Shown here: positions 39,831 through 48,482 of the stretch, piece after piece | Numbering within the stretch: position 1 is the first letter of the stretch | How the letters are laid out: each line of letters starts with the position of its first letter | Assembly (NCBI RefSeq): GCF_030815485.1 | Contig: NZ_JAUSWV010000002.1 | Coordinates: forward strand, 5,394,001-5,458,000 | Reading direction: 5' to 3' | DNA from: Streptomyces rishiriensis | GTDB taxonomy: Bacteria; Actinomycetota; Actinomycetes; Streptomycetales; Streptomycetaceae | DNA: 64,000 nt | Made by a program: the position numbers and the translations under genes | The notes under the pieces: generated by a model | The model's input: the letters and a program-made list of their open reading frames with translations, nothing else | What the model was told of the DNA's origin: nothing | Database searches by the model: none

Positions 39831-41153
39831 GTGGTGACCAGCACAAAGCGCCGTATGCCAGACCGGCGCACCTATGTTCTCGACACCAGCGTCCTGCTGG
39901 CCGACCCGAACGCCCTGACCCGCTTCGACGAGCACGAGGTAGTGCTCCCCATCGTCGTGGTCACGGAACTGGAGGCCAAGCGGCACCATCCGGAGCTCGG
40001 CTACTTCGCCCGGCAGGCGCTGCGCCTGCTGGACGACTACCGGGTGAAGTTCGGTCGCCTCGACGCCCCCATCCCGATCGGGGAACTCGGCGGTACCGTC
40101 CGTGTCGAGCTCAACCACTCGGACCCCAGCGTGCTGCCTTCCGGCTACCGCCTGGGTGACAACGACTCCCGCATCCTCGCGGTCGCCCGCAATCTCCAGG
40201 CCGAGGGTTTCGACGTCACGGTCGTGTCGAAGGACCTCCCGCTCAGGATCAAGGCGTCGTCGGTCGGCCTCCTCGCGGAGGAGTACCGCGCCGAGCTCGC
40301 CATCACGGGCTCCGGCTGGACCGGGATGTCCGAACTGACCCTGTCCGGCGAGCAGGTGGACATCCTCTTCGAGGAGGGGCACATCCATGTGCCCGAGGCA
40401 GCCGACCTTCCGGTGCACACCGGTCTGACCATCCAGTCGGAGCGGGGCAAGGCCCTGGGAAGGGTCACCGCCGACGGCGACGTCCGCCTGGTGCGCGGAG
40501 ACCGCGAGGCCTTCGGCATCAAGGGCCGCAGCGCCGAGCAGCGCATCGCGCTCGATCTGCTGCTCGACCCGGACGTCGGGATCCTGTCGATGGGCGGCCG
40601 GGCCGGCACCGGCAAGTCCGCGCTCGCGCTCTGCGCGGGTCTCGAGGCGGTCCTGGAGCGCCGTCAGCACAAGAAGGTGATGGTCTTCCGGCCGCTGTAC
40701 GCGGTGGGCGGTCAGGAGTTGGGCTATCTGCCCGGTTCCGAGGCCGACAAGATGGGCCCCTGGGCCCAGGCGGTGTTCGACACGCTGTCCGCGGTCACCA
40801 GCCGCGAGGTCATCGAGGAGGTCACCGCGCGAGGGATGCTGGAGGTCCTGCCCCTGACCCATATCCGGGGCCGCTCCCTCCACGACGCGTTCGTGATCGT
40901 CGACGAGGCGCAGTCGCTCGAACGGAATGTCCTTCTCACCGTTCTGTCCCGAATCGGCGCGAATTCCCGGGTCGTTCTGACCCACGATGTGGCGCAAAGG
41001 GACAATCTGCGGGTCGGGCGTTATGACGGCGTGGTCGCCGTCGTCGAGAAACTGAAGGGGCATCCGCTTTTCGCGCACGTCACGCTGAACCGGTCCGAGA
41101 GGTCCCAGATCGCAGCACTTGTGACCGAAATGCTGGAGGATGGGCACATCTGA
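39831..41153 (+). CDS. phoH2: PIN-PhoH family ATPase
   Basis: 440 residues: an N-terminal PIN nuclease domain (about 10-140; RTYVLDTSVLLADPNALTRF, ELEAKRHHPELGYFARQAL, NDSRILAVARNL) fused to a PhoH ATPase domain (about 240-440; GGRAGTGKSALALCAGLEAV, HIRGRSLHDAFVIVDEAQSLE, VLTHDVAQRD). PIN-PhoH fusions of this type act as helicase-linked RNases in mycobacteria. GTG 39831 follows CGAGGGGG with 12-base spacing; GTG 39834 is an alternative. The long open frame upstream is the leader region. Confidence 0.92.
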   Translation: MVTSTKRRMPDRRTYVLDTSVLLADPNALTRFDEHEVVLPIVVVTELEAKRHHPELGYFARQALRLLDDYRVKFGRLDAPIPIGELGGTVRVELNHSDPSVLPSGYRLGDNDSRILAVARNLQAEGFDVTVVSKDLPLRIKASSVGLLAEEYRAELAITGSGWTGMSELTLSGEQVDILFEEGHIHVPEAADLPVHTGLTIQSERGKALGRVTADGDVRLVRGDREAFGIKGRSAEQRIALDLLLDPDVGILSMGGRAGTGKSALALCAGLEAVLERRQHKKVMVFRPLYAVGGQELGYLPGSEADKMGPWAQAVFDTLSAVTSREVIEEVTARGMLEVLPLTHIRGRSLHDAFVIVDEAQSLERNVLLTVLSRIGANSRVVLTHDVAQRDNLRVGRYDGVVAVVEKLKGHPLFAHVTLNRSERSQIAALVTEMLEDGHI

Positions 41154-41241
41154 ATGACCTGCCCCGATCGACCGGGGCCGAGCGGTGGTTGGCGCCGTCC
41201 GACAAAGGCTGTGAGCCTAGTCGGGCGGCGCCGATATGTGT

Positions 41242-41261
41242 GGGGGTTTCGCGAAAACCCC
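41242..41261 (+). terminator. Hairpin after the PhoH gene
   Basis: GGGGGTTT pairs with AAA(A)CCCCC around CGCG, with one bulged A, 89 bases past the PhoH stop. The remaining gap to 41575 contains a GTGTGA-GCTT-TCACAC repeat at 41275-41290 and otherwise nothing I can assign. Confidence 0.45.
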
Positions 41262-41274
41262 AGGGTCCCCACAG

Positions 41275-41290
41275 GTGTGAGCTTTCACAC
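41275..41290. promoter_or_regulatory. Inverted repeat GTGTGA-N4-TCACAC
   Basis: A perfect 6-bp inverted repeat 286-301 bases upstream of the first transglycosylase gene. It looks like a Crp half-site pair but with a 4-base rather than 6-base spacer. It may be promoter DNA of the transglycosylase operon. Confidence 0.3.
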
Positions 41291-41575
41291 GCAACTCGGA
41301 ATTGCCTTGCACACTCCGGTTACGGCAAAGTCTCAGTCCTGTCAGGCCCCGCATGCGACACATCTGTGCCCCCAGCAGTACGGCACCGCTTGAGCAGCAC
41401 CTTCAACTCCATACCGACCGTCGCATGCCGCCCGTGCACCATGTGGCACTCCTTCACCGGGAGTTGCCCACCGGGTCCGCGTCTCCTGTGACCCCGCAGT
41501 TCGGAGACCAGCGTCAAGGGGCACGATTGCGTCCGCCAGGGTCACCGAAGCGGGCGATGCTGGAAGGAAAACCGT

Positions 41576-42250
41576 GTGAGCCGGATCTCGGTCCGGGGAT
41601 TCGCAGTGGCCTCGGCCACGGCGGTCACCGCTGTCGGAAGTGTCGTCGGCGTTGCCTCGGGCAGCGTCGCGCAGTCCAACGACGCTGAAACGACGGCCAG
41701 CGACGCGACGCTTCTCGCCGACATACCCGCGGGCCAGCAGGTCCAGGTCCAGACGGCGTCCCTCACGCAGCAGGCCAACGTACAGGCCATCGCCGCGGAC
41801 GAGGGTGCGAAGAAGGACGCCGAGGAATCGGCCCGCAAGGCCGCCGCCAAGTCGGCGATCGCGAAGAAGGAGGCCGCCGAGAAGGCGGCCAAGGACCGCG
41901 CGGAGGCCAAGGCCAAGGCCAGCCGCAGCGCGGGCGACTTCCCGGTCCGGAGCTCCTACTCCATCGCGCAGATCCAGGCGATGGCGGCCCAGATGGTGCC
42001 CAGCGGGCAGTTCCAGTGCTTCAGCAACATCGTGGACCACGAGTCCAGCTGGAACTACCACGCCGTGAACGCCTCCTCCGGTGCCTACGGTCTCTTCCAG
42101 GCGCTGCCCGCCGGCAAGTACGCGTCCGCCGGCTCCGACTGGCAGACGAACCCGGCCACCCAGATCAAGTGGGGTCTGAACTACATGGACAGCCGGTACG
42201 GCAGTCCCTGTGAGGCCTGGTCGTTCTGGCAGGCCAACCACTGGTACTGA
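41576..42250 (+). CDS. Secreted SLT-like transglycosylase domain protein 1
   Basis: 224 residues: signal peptide 1-32 (VRGFAVASATAVTAVGSVVGVASG), an Ala/Lys/Glu-rich coiled-coil segment (about 80-115; KKDAEESARKAAAKSAIAKKEAAEKAAKDRAEAK type) and a C-terminal lysozyme-like domain (MVPSGQFQCFSNIVDHESSWNYHAVN, GAYGLFQALPAGKYASAG, NPATQIKWGLNYMDSRYGSPCEAW). The Glu in DHES is the likely catalytic residue and two cysteines (QFQC, SPC) probably pair. GTG start with GAAGGAAAA before it. Cell wall remodelling; paralogue of the next gene. Confidence 0.92.
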   Translation: MSRISVRGFAVASATAVTAVGSVVGVASGSVAQSNDAETTASDATLLADIPAGQQVQVQTASLTQQANVQAIAADEGAKKDAEESARKAAAKSAIAKKEAAEKAAKDRAEAKAKASRSAGDFPVRSSYSIAQIQAMAAQMVPSGQFQCFSNIVDHESSWNYHAVNASSGAYGLFQALPAGKYASAGSDWQTNPATQIKWGLNYMDSRYGSPCEAWSFWQANHWY

Positions 42251-42308
42251 GCCCACGCGGCCCTGGTCGTGCAGTTCTCCACCCGACGGCACAACAGAAG
42301 GGAACCGC

Positions 42309-43028
42309 GTGAGCCGGATATCGGCCCGGGGATTCGCCGTGGCCTCGGCCACCGCGGTCACCACTGTCGGCGCTGTCATGGGAGTCGCCCAGGGCAGCGT
42401 GGCCCAGCCCCACGACGACGCCGAGGCGACGGCGGGCGAATCGACCCTCCTCTCGGACTTACCCGCAGGTCAGCAGGTTCAGGTACAGACGGCCTCGCTG
42501 ACCCGGCAGGCGGACGTCCAGGCCATCGCCGCGGACACCACCGCCAAGAAGACGGCCGAGGAATCGGCCCGTAAGCAGGCGGCCAGGGCCGCGGTGGCCA
42601 AGCAGAAGGCCGCCGTGGCGAAGGCGAAAGCCGCCCAGGAGGCCAAGGACAAGGCGGCCGAGGCCGCGGCGACCAAGGCCACCACCGAGGTGGCCTCGAC
42701 CTCGTCGGCCGGCAGCTTCCCGCAGCAGGCCTCGTACACCGTCGCCGAAGTCCAGGCGATCGCCCGCCAGATGGTGCCCAGCGGCCAGTTCCAGTGCTTC
42801 AGCAACATCGTGGACCACGAGTCCACCTGGAACTACCAGGCGGTCAACCCCTCGTCGGGTGCCTACGGCCTCGTCCAGGCCTACCCCGGCTCGAAGATGT
42901 CGTCCGCCGGCGCCGACTGGCGGACCAACCCGGCCACCCAGATCAAGTGGGGCCTGAACTACATGAACGACCGCTACGGCAGCCCCTGCGACGCCTGGGA
43001 CTACTGGCTCGCCAACGGCTCGTACTGA
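42309..43028 (+). CDS. Secreted SLT-like transglycosylase domain protein 2, with TTA codon
   Basis: 239 residues, same plan as the preceding gene: signal peptide, a longer Ala/Lys coiled coil (about 75-120) and the lysozyme-like domain with catalytic DHESTW, GAYGLVQAYPGSKM and RYGSPCDAW. The two proteins agree closely over the leader and the catalytic domain and differ mainly in the coiled-coil linker, so they are a tandem duplication. Codon 51 (42459-42461) is TTA, whereas the upstream copy has ATA-type ADIPAG at that place; only this copy depends on bldA. GTG start, AGAAGGGAA ribosome site. Confidence 0.92.
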   Translation: MSRISARGFAVASATAVTTVGAVMGVAQGSVAQPHDDAEATAGESTLLSDLPAGQQVQVQTASLTRQADVQAIAADTTAKKTAEESARKQAARAAVAKQKAAVAKAKAAQEAKDKAAEAAATKATTEVASTSSAGSFPQQASYTVAEVQAIARQMVPSGQFQCFSNIVDHESTWNYQAVNPSSGAYGLVQAYPGSKMSSAGADWRTNPATQIKWGLNYMNDRYGSPCDAWDYWLANGSY

Positions 43029-43061
43029 GCCGCGACCGCCGTCGCCCGCTCAACCCCGCGC

Positions 43062-43090
43062 AGCCCCTCCCCGTCCTAGGGGGAGGGGCT
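43062..43090 (+). terminator. Hairpin terminator after the transglycosylase pair
   Basis: AGCCCCTCCCC (43062-43072) pairs perfectly with GGGGAGGGGCT (43080-43090) across a 7-base loop, followed by TTTCGCC. Confidence 0.75.
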
Positions 43091-43170
43091 TTCGCCCTGT
43101 ACGGTCGGTACGGCCGGGACCGACGACTCCAGGGGGAGTGGTGGGGAGAGACGGGGGAAGAGGACGGATC

Positions 43171-44550
43171 ATGTCGCGAGTTCCAGGGTGGCTCGGCCGG
43201 CTGGGTGCCGGACTGAGCGAGATGGGTGAGCGGCTCGACGAACGGCGTGCCGAGGTCGAGCGGGAGAGGCGGGAGGACGCCGCCGAGCCCGACCCGACCC
43301 CGTCCGACACCGCCGTACCGGCCGCCGAGGCCTACCCGCAGGAGTTCGTGCCTTCCGCCCCGCGTCCCGATCCCGCCCAGGCCGTGCCGTGGGGCGTCCG
43401 GGTCGCCGCCGAGGCGGGCTGGCGGCTGCTGGTGCTCGCCGGGACCGTCTGGGTCCTGATGAAGGCCATCAGCGCGATCCAGCTGGTCGTCATGTCGTTC
43501 GTGGTCGCGCTGCTCCTGACCGCCCTTCTGCAGCCCACCGTCGCCCGGCTGAAGCGGGCCGGAGTGCCCGGCGGAGCGGCCACCGCGCTGACGGCGATCC
43601 TCGGGTTCGTCGTCATCGGGCTGATGGGCTGGTTCGTGACCTGGCAGGTCATGGCGAACATCGACAACCTCTCCGACCAGGTCCAGGACGGCATCGACGA
43701 CCTGCGCCGCTGGCTGCTCAACAGCCCCTTCCACGTCACCGACAAGCAGATCAACGGCATCGCCAAGAACCTGCGGGACGCCATCGGCGACAACACCGAC
43801 TCGATCACCTCGGCGGGCCTGGAGGGCGTCACCGTCGTCGTCGAGGCGCTGACCGGCATCCTCCTGGCGTTCTTCTCGACGCTCTTCCTGCTCTACGACG
43901 GCAAGCGCATCTGGGAGTGGACGCTCAAGCTGGTCCCGGCCGCGGCCCGGCCGGGCGTGGCCGGCGCGGGCCCGCGCGCCTGGGCGACGCTCACGGCGTA
44001 TGTGCGCGGCACGGTGATAGTCGCGCTGATCGACGCGATCTTCATCGGTCTCGGCATCTACTTCCTCGATGTGCCGATGGCCGTCCCGCTGGCCGTCTTC
44101 ATCTTCCTGTTCTCCTTCATCCCGCTCGTCGGCGCGGTCGCCTCCGGCGCGCTGGCGGTCGTGGTCGCGCTGGTGACGCAGGGCGTCTTCACCGCGGTGA
44201 TGACCCTGGCGGTCGTGCTGGCCGTGCAGCAGATCGAGGGCCACATCCTCCAGCCGTTCATCCTCGGCCGCGCGGTACGCGTCCACCCGCTGGCGGTGGT
44301 CCTGTCGGTCGCCGCGGGCGGCATGGTGGCGGGCATCGGCGGCGCGATCGTGGCGGTGCCCCTGGTGGCCGTGACGAACACGGTGGTGGGCTACCTGCAC
44401 ACCTACTCCCGCGAACAGGCCCTGCGGCACGCGCCACGGCCGAGGGGCGCGACGGCGGCGGGCGTGGCACCGGTGGCGGCTCCGGCGGCTCCGCCGGCGG
44501 CCCCCACGGCCCCCACGGCCCCCGCGGCGACCGAGGACGAGGCTCCCTGA
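43171..44550 (+). CDS. AI-2E (TqsA/PerM/YdiK) family membrane transporter
   Basis: 459 residues: a charged cytosolic N-terminus (about 1-85), eight or so membrane helices with the typical long amphipathic segment between helices 3 and 4, and family motifs SFVVALLLTALLQPTVARLKR, LLYDGKRIWEW, FSFIPLVGAVASGALAVVVALV and QQIEGHILQPFILGRAVRVHPLAVVLSV. The Ala/Pro-rich tail repeats AP(T)AP. Substrate unknown; some relatives export autoinducer-2, others are Na+/H+ antiporters. ATG 43171 has GGAAGAGGA before it. Confidence 0.92.
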   Translation: MSRVPGWLGRLGAGLSEMGERLDERRAEVERERREDAAEPDPTPSDTAVPAAEAYPQEFVPSAPRPDPAQAVPWGVRVAAEAGWRLLVLAGTVWVLMKAISAIQLVVMSFVVALLLTALLQPTVARLKRAGVPGGAATALTAILGFVVIGLMGWFVTWQVMANIDNLSDQVQDGIDDLRRWLLNSPFHVTDKQINGIAKNLRDAIGDNTDSITSAGLEGVTVVVEALTGILLAFFSTLFLLYDGKRIWEWTLKLVPAAARPGVAGAGPRAWATLTAYVRGTVIVALIDAIFIGLGIYFLDVPMAVPLAVFIFLFSFIPLVGAVASGALAVVVALVTQGVFTAVMTLAVVLAVQQIEGHILQPFILGRAVRVHPLAVVLSVAAGGMVAGIGGAIVAVPLVAVTNTVVGYLHTYSREQALRHAPRPRGATAAGVAPVAAPAAPPAAPTAPTAPAATEDEAP

Positions 44551-44581
44551 GGGAACCACCGGACGACTTCCAACCGGTCAA

Positions 44582-44719
44582 ATGGGCGCCGCACAAGACC
44601 TGTTCGTGCGGATGACCGAGCAGCAGGACGTCGTCGCGGTGGTCGTCTGCCGCAAGTCCGTCAACGCCGGCATGCTGTTCGCCCAGGTGCGCAGGGTGGT
44701 GCGGGAGTACCGGCTCTGA
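44582..44719 (+). CDS. Small ORF of 45 residues, uncharacterised
   Basis: ATG at 44582 to TGA at 44717. Codon third positions are nearly all G or C, and the peptide (starting GAAQDLFVRMTEQQ and ending VRRVVREYRL) has balanced composition with a Val-rich strand and a basic helix, so it looks like real coding sequence or the 3' remnant of a longer gene. No clear ribosome site. It fills the gap between the AI-2E gene and a terminator hairpin. No family recognised. Confidence 0.4.
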   Translation: MGAAQDLFVRMTEQQDVVAVVVCRKSVNAGMLFAQVRRVVREYRL

Positions 44720-44725
44720 ACGCGA

Positions 44726-44757
44726 GACGGTCCCTCCCCGCGCGGGGAGGGACCGTC
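44726..44757. terminator. 14-bp perfect hairpin between convergent genes
   Basis: GACGGTCCCTCCCC pairs with GGGGAGGGACCGTC around GCGC. Lies directly after the small ORF and 26 bases before the end of the minus-strand permease gene; likely bidirectional. Confidence 0.75.
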
Positions 44758-44782
44758 CGCTCAGCGCGTGCTCACCGCCCGC

Positions 44783-47122
44783 TCATTCCGTGCGCAGGCC
44801 GTCCGGCCGCAGCAGCTTCAGCAGCGGGGGCAGGCTGAGCAGCGTCACGAGCAGGACGACCGCCGCGCCGAAGCCGGTCATCGACAGCACGCTCGTCCAG
44901 TCCACGTCCACCGGGGTGTCCGTCATCTTCAGCAGGATCGCGCCCAGCGTGAGCCCCACCGCCATCGCCAGCAGCAGGCCCAGCGCGATCGGGATCGCCG
45001 TCTGCCACAGCACCGACAGGCCCAGCGTGCGCCGCCGGGTGCCGAAGGCGACCAGCGACGACAGCAGCTTGCGCCGCTCGCGCAGCTGCTCCAGCTGGGA
45101 GACCAGCAGGCTCGCCCCGATCAGCAGCAGCACACAGGCGGAGCCGACGAGCAGACCGGTGCGGATGGTGGTGAACTTCGTGTCCTGCCGGGTGGACGAC
45201 CAGGTCATCGGGTCGGCCAGCGGGTCGACGTGGTACGCCGTGTTGCGGGCGAACTCGTAGGCGTCGGGCACGGACTCGTCGATCGAGAGGTAGATCTCAC
45301 CGCTGACCAGCTTCTCGGCCGCCTCGGGCAGCGCGCTCGGCGTCATCAGGAAGCCGCCGCGTTCCCAGTCGGTGAGACCCTTGACCGACCGGGCCTCGGT
45401 GATGCCCGCGGGGACGGTCCAGACGACGTCCTCGGTGCCCCCGGAGAAGGACGGCTCGAGGTACAGCTTCTTGCCGGGCTTGTTCATCCTCGGCCCGTCC
45501 GCGGAGTACTCGTTGCCGTCGAGGACGAACATGTCACCGTCCTTGCACGAGGGCAGCTTCGCCACCTCGCGCAGGGCCGGGCAGGCGCCCACGGTCAGCT
45601 CGGTGGAGAGGGTCGGGCCGTCCTCGCTGTTCCAGGTGGAGTCGCCCAGGTAGCCCTCCCACAGGGCCGTGACCTTGCTGACGGCCTTGGTGTCGGCGAA
45701 CTTCTGGGCGGTCGCGGCCAGCGGGGCGCCGTCCGGCACCCGCACCTGCATCTGCGCCCGGGTGAGGTCCTGGCCGGTGGGCTCGGTGTAGGCGCCGTCC
45801 ACGCCGGCGAACAGCATCTGGAGCGCGATCGCACCGGCCACCGCCACCGCGATGCCGTTGACCATCCTTGCCGCCGTACCGCTGCTCAACTGAAGCCTTC
45901 GCACGGCAAGTTGCCAGGCCACACCGCCGGAACCGAGCCGGCCGACGACCGTCTCCACGAGCCACGGCAGCAGCGCGGTGATGCCGACGAGGATCAGGAC
46001 GACGCCGCCGCTCACCAGGTACTGGTTGAAGTCGCCGTTGGCCTGGCCCTGACCGATCATCGGGTAGAGCATCGCGAGGCCGCCCACGGGCAGCAGCAGC
46101 CGCCACCACAGCCGTCGCCGCGCGGGCTTCGCCGTGCGCACCACGCCGAGCGGCTCGATCACCACACCGCGCAGGGCGAAGAGGGTCACCAGGACCGCCG
46201 CCGCAGGCACCGCGAGGGCGACCAGCACGGCCAGCGCGGGGGAGGGATCGAGGTAACCGGGCCACACGCTGATGCCCATCACCTCGACCGAACCCGCCAC
46301 CTGGCGGCCGATCAGGAAGAAGACGGTGCCGAGGACCAGGCCCAGCAGGGCCCCGGCCATCGCCTCGCCCGCCGCGATGCGCCGGGTCATCCGGCCGTCC
46401 GAACCGATCAGCCTGAGGGCCGCGAGCCTGCGGTCGCGCCGCTCCCCGCCGAACCGCACGGCCGCGGCGATGAACACGGCCACCGGCATCAGCAGCACCA
46501 CGATGACGACGAGGATCAGCAGGAGCAGGACCGGGTCGGTCTGCTCCTCCGACGGGTCCGGGTTGCCGAACTCCTTCAGCCGGGTCGCCTCGTAGCCCTC
46601 GAGGTGCGAGGCGAGTCCGGTGGCGCCCGAGTAGTAGGCGAGCTCCTGTGAGCCGATCAGCCCGTCCTCCCCGATGGTGCCGACGACGCGGTACGGCAGC
46701 CGCTCGCGCAGCAGCGCCGAACCGTCGGCGGACAGCAGTTTCTTCAGCGCGGGCGAGACCACCATGTCGCCCTTGGCCGGGAAGCCGCTCAGGCCGGGCG
46801 GCAGGGGGGCGCGCGCTCCTTCCGGCTCCACCAGGCGACCGCGCACGTCCTTGTCACGGAACGTCGTGTCGGCCTGCGCGATCAGCAGGGTGTCGTCGGC
46901 CCTGGCCGGCTGCGTTGCGCCCAACGGCCAGTCCAGCCGGGCCTCTTCGCGGTCGTGGCGCACCGCCAACGCGTTCGGCACCGCCGTCGTCAGCAGCAGG
47001 ACCGCCACGCCGAGCCCGACCCCGACCGCGGTCAGCACGGCCCGTACCCAGCCCTCCCGGCCGCCGGCGAACGCGAACCGGACTCCCAGGCCCAGATCCC
47101 TGACCCACTGGCGCAGACTCAT
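44783..47122 (-). CDS. FtsX-like ABC transporter permease
   Basis: 779 residues: an N-terminal membrane helix, a large outer domain, then FtsX-type helix sets in two halves (around 220-470 and 660-779; VIVVLLMPVAVFIAAAVRFGGERRDRRLAALRLIG and VLLLIGASLLVSQLEQLRERRKLLSSLVAFGTRRR). It pairs with the ATPase gene at 47119, overlapping its stop (ATGA). The MacB/FtsX class usually exports peptides or lipids or responds to antibiotics rather than importing nutrients. Last gene of the PadR-ATPase-permease operon. Confidence 0.9.
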   Translation of the reverse strand: MSLRQWVRDLGLGVRFAFAGGREGWVRAVLTAVGVGLGVAVLLLTTAVPNALAVRHDREEARLDWPLGATQPARADDTLLIAQADTTFRDKDVRGRLVEPEGARAPLPPGLSGFPAKGDMVVSPALKKLLSADGSALLRERLPYRVVGTIGEDGLIGSQELAYYSGATGLASHLEGYEATRLKEFGNPDPSEEQTDPVLLLLILVVIVVLLMPVAVFIAAAVRFGGERRDRRLAALRLIGSDGRMTRRIAAGEAMAGALLGLVLGTVFFLIGRQVAGSVEVMGISVWPGYLDPSPALAVLVALAVPAAAVLVTLFALRGVVIEPLGVVRTAKPARRRLWWRLLLPVGGLAMLYPMIGQGQANGDFNQYLVSGGVVLILVGITALLPWLVETVVGRLGSGGVAWQLAVRRLQLSSGTAARMVNGIAVAVAGAIALQMLFAGVDGAYTEPTGQDLTRAQMQVRVPDGAPLAATAQKFADTKAVSKVTALWEGYLGDSTWNSEDGPTLSTELTVGACPALREVAKLPSCKDGDMFVLDGNEYSADGPRMNKPGKKLYLEPSFSGGTEDVVWTVPAGITEARSVKGLTDWERGGFLMTPSALPEAAEKLVSGEIYLSIDESVPDAYEFARNTAYHVDPLADPMTWSSTRQDTKFTTIRTGLLVGSACVLLLIGASLLVSQLEQLRERRKLLSSLVAFGTRRRTLGLSVLWQTAIPIALGLLLAMAVGLTLGAILLKMTDTPVDVDWTSVLSMTGFGAAVVLLVTLLSLPPLLKLLRPDGLRTE

Positions 47123-47808
47123 ATGACCCGCTCCATGTCCCGCGACTTCCCGTCCCGAACGACGATCTCGCGGTCGGAGTAGGCGGCCACCCGGGCCTCG
47201 TGCGTGACGAGCACGACGGCCGTGCTGGCCGACCGCGCGGCCTCGGTGAGCAGCTCCATCACGCGTTCGCCGTTGAGCGAGTCCAGCGCGCCGGTCGGCT
47301 CGTCGGCGAACACCACGCGCGGGCCGGTGACGAGCGAGCGCGCCACGGCCACCCGCTGCCCCTGTCCGCCGGACACCTCCCCGGGCCGCTTCCCGGCCAG
47401 GTCGTCCACCTCCAGCCGCTCCATCCAGCCCAGGGCGGTGCGCTCGGCCTGCTTGCGCGGGGTGCCGTTCAGCCGCAGCGGCAGCGCCACGTTCTCGACG
47501 CAGGTCAGTTCCGGCACGAGCTGCCCGAACTGGAACACGAAGCCGAACTCGGAGCGCCGCAGTTCGCTGCGCCGGGCGTCGCTCATCGTCGCCAGCTCGC
47601 GGCCGTCGTACAGGATCGAACCCGAGTCGGGCGTCACGATCCCGGCGAGGCAGTGCAGCAGCGTCGACTTGCCGGACCCGGACGGGCCCATCACGGCGAC
47701 CACCTCGCCGGGGTGGATGGAGAACTCGGCGCCGGCCAGCGCCATCGTCGGCCCGTACGCCTTGTGCAGGTTCTCGGCGGCGAGCAGGGATCCCCCGGGG
47801 GCGTTCAC
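47119..47808 (-). CDS. ABC transporter ATP-binding protein (MacB/LolD type)
   Basis: 229 residues with Walker A GPSGSGKSTLLHCLAG, Q-loop in FVFQFGQLVPELT, ABC signature VSGGQGQRVAVARSLV, Walker B VVFADEPTGALD and the switch His in VLVTHEARVA. GTG start at 47808 overlaps the PadR stop (GTGA), and its own stop overlaps the permease start, so all three genes are translationally coupled. Confidence 0.94.
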   Translation of the reverse strand: MNAPGGSLLAAENLHKAYGPTMALAGAEFSIHPGEVVAVMGPSGSGKSTLLHCLAGIVTPDSGSILYDGRELATMSDARRSELRRSEFGFVFQFGQLVPELTCVENVALPLRLNGTPRKQAERTALGWMERLEVDDLAGKRPGEVSGGQGQRVAVARSLVTGPRVVFADEPTGALDSLNGERVMELLTEAARSASTAVVLVTHEARVAAYSDREIVVRDGKSRDMERVI

Positions 47809-48329
47809 GCGATCACCGCGGCCTTCAGCTTGTCGAGCCGGGCGGCGGCGAGCTCCAGCCAGCGCAGGTCGGCCTCGAGATGGAACAGGGCATGGTCGCA
47901 GATCAGCTGGTCGGCGAAGTCGCCGGAGCGCTTGCGGTCGGTGAGGATGCGCATGCTGCGCAGGTGCTCGGCACGCTGGGTGTCGAGGATGTCGGCCGCG
48001 TCGCGCTGGGTCAGCAGCGCGAGGACGACCTTGGTGTAGAGCGTCGACTGGAGGTACGGCTCGGGCTTCTCGGGCGTCGCGAGCCACTGCGCGACGTCGG
48101 TGATCCCGGCGTCGGTGATCGCGTACCGCTTGCGCTCGGGACCGCCGCCCGCCTCGATGCCGTCGACCTCGACGAGCCCGTGCTTCAGCAGGCGCGACAT
48201 CGTCGAATAGACCTGGCCGTAGTGCAGCGGCCGGTCGTGACCGAACTTCTCGTCGAAGGCCCGCTTGAGGTCGTAACCGTGGCGGGGCCCGGACTCCAGG
48301 AGTCCCAGGAGGGTGTGACCGATGGACAT
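47805..48329 (-). CDS. PadR-family transcriptional repressor
   Basis: 174 residues: PadR winged helix (MSIGHTLLGLLESGPRHGYDLKRAFDEKF, HYGQVYSTMSRLLKHGLVEV, KRYAITDAG) and a C-terminal dimerisation domain of the Vir/PadR_2 type. ATG 48329 is where family similarity starts; a GTG at 48344 adds five residues but lies within the operator. First gene of a three-gene operon, so it very likely controls the ABC transporter and itself; effector unknown. Confidence 0.92.
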   Translation of the reverse strand: MSIGHTLLGLLESGPRHGYDLKRAFDEKFGHDRPLHYGQVYSTMSRLLKHGLVEVDGIEAGGGPERKRYAITDAGITDVAQWLATPEKPEPYLQSTLYTKVVLALLTQRDAADILDTQRAEHLRSMRILTDRKRSGDFADQLICDHALFHLEADLRWLELAAARLDKLKAAVIA

Positions 48330-48338
48330 GGGAGGACT

Positions 48339-48368
48339 GTACACGCGGTGTATACCCGGCGTGTATAC
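48339..48368. promoter_or_regulatory. PadR-type operator repeats
   Basis: GTGTATAC occurs twice, at 48348-48355 and 48361-48368 (13 bases apart), and GTACAC at 48339-48344 forms an inverted repeat with the first. The array ends 10 bases upstream of the padR ATG. Such GTATAC/GTGTAC repeats next to a padR start are typical autoregulatory operators. Confidence 0.65.
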
Positions 48369-48482
48369 GTGCTGTGCACGGGTGGCGGCGGGGAGTGGGA
48401 GTGTGCAGGTGAGGGCCGATTGTCACTGTTCTGCCACAGGCCCGGCGCCCACGCGGCGGCCCGTCCCGCAGGGTGAGGCCGT

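Noticed and set aside
41275..41290. Crp site
   Set aside because: GTGTGA/TCACAC is right but the spacer is 4 rather than 6 bases; kept only as an inverted repeat.
41154..41575. Possible c-di-AMP (ydaO) riboswitch before the cell-wall hydrolases
   Set aside because: I looked for the conserved GGGGACCC, GGGTGAA and CCGACAGCTAACCTC-type blocks and did not find them.
44768..46651. 627-codon plus-strand ORF opposite the FtsX permease
   Set aside because: Shadow; composition is Gln/His/Arg-rich and no family is recognisable.
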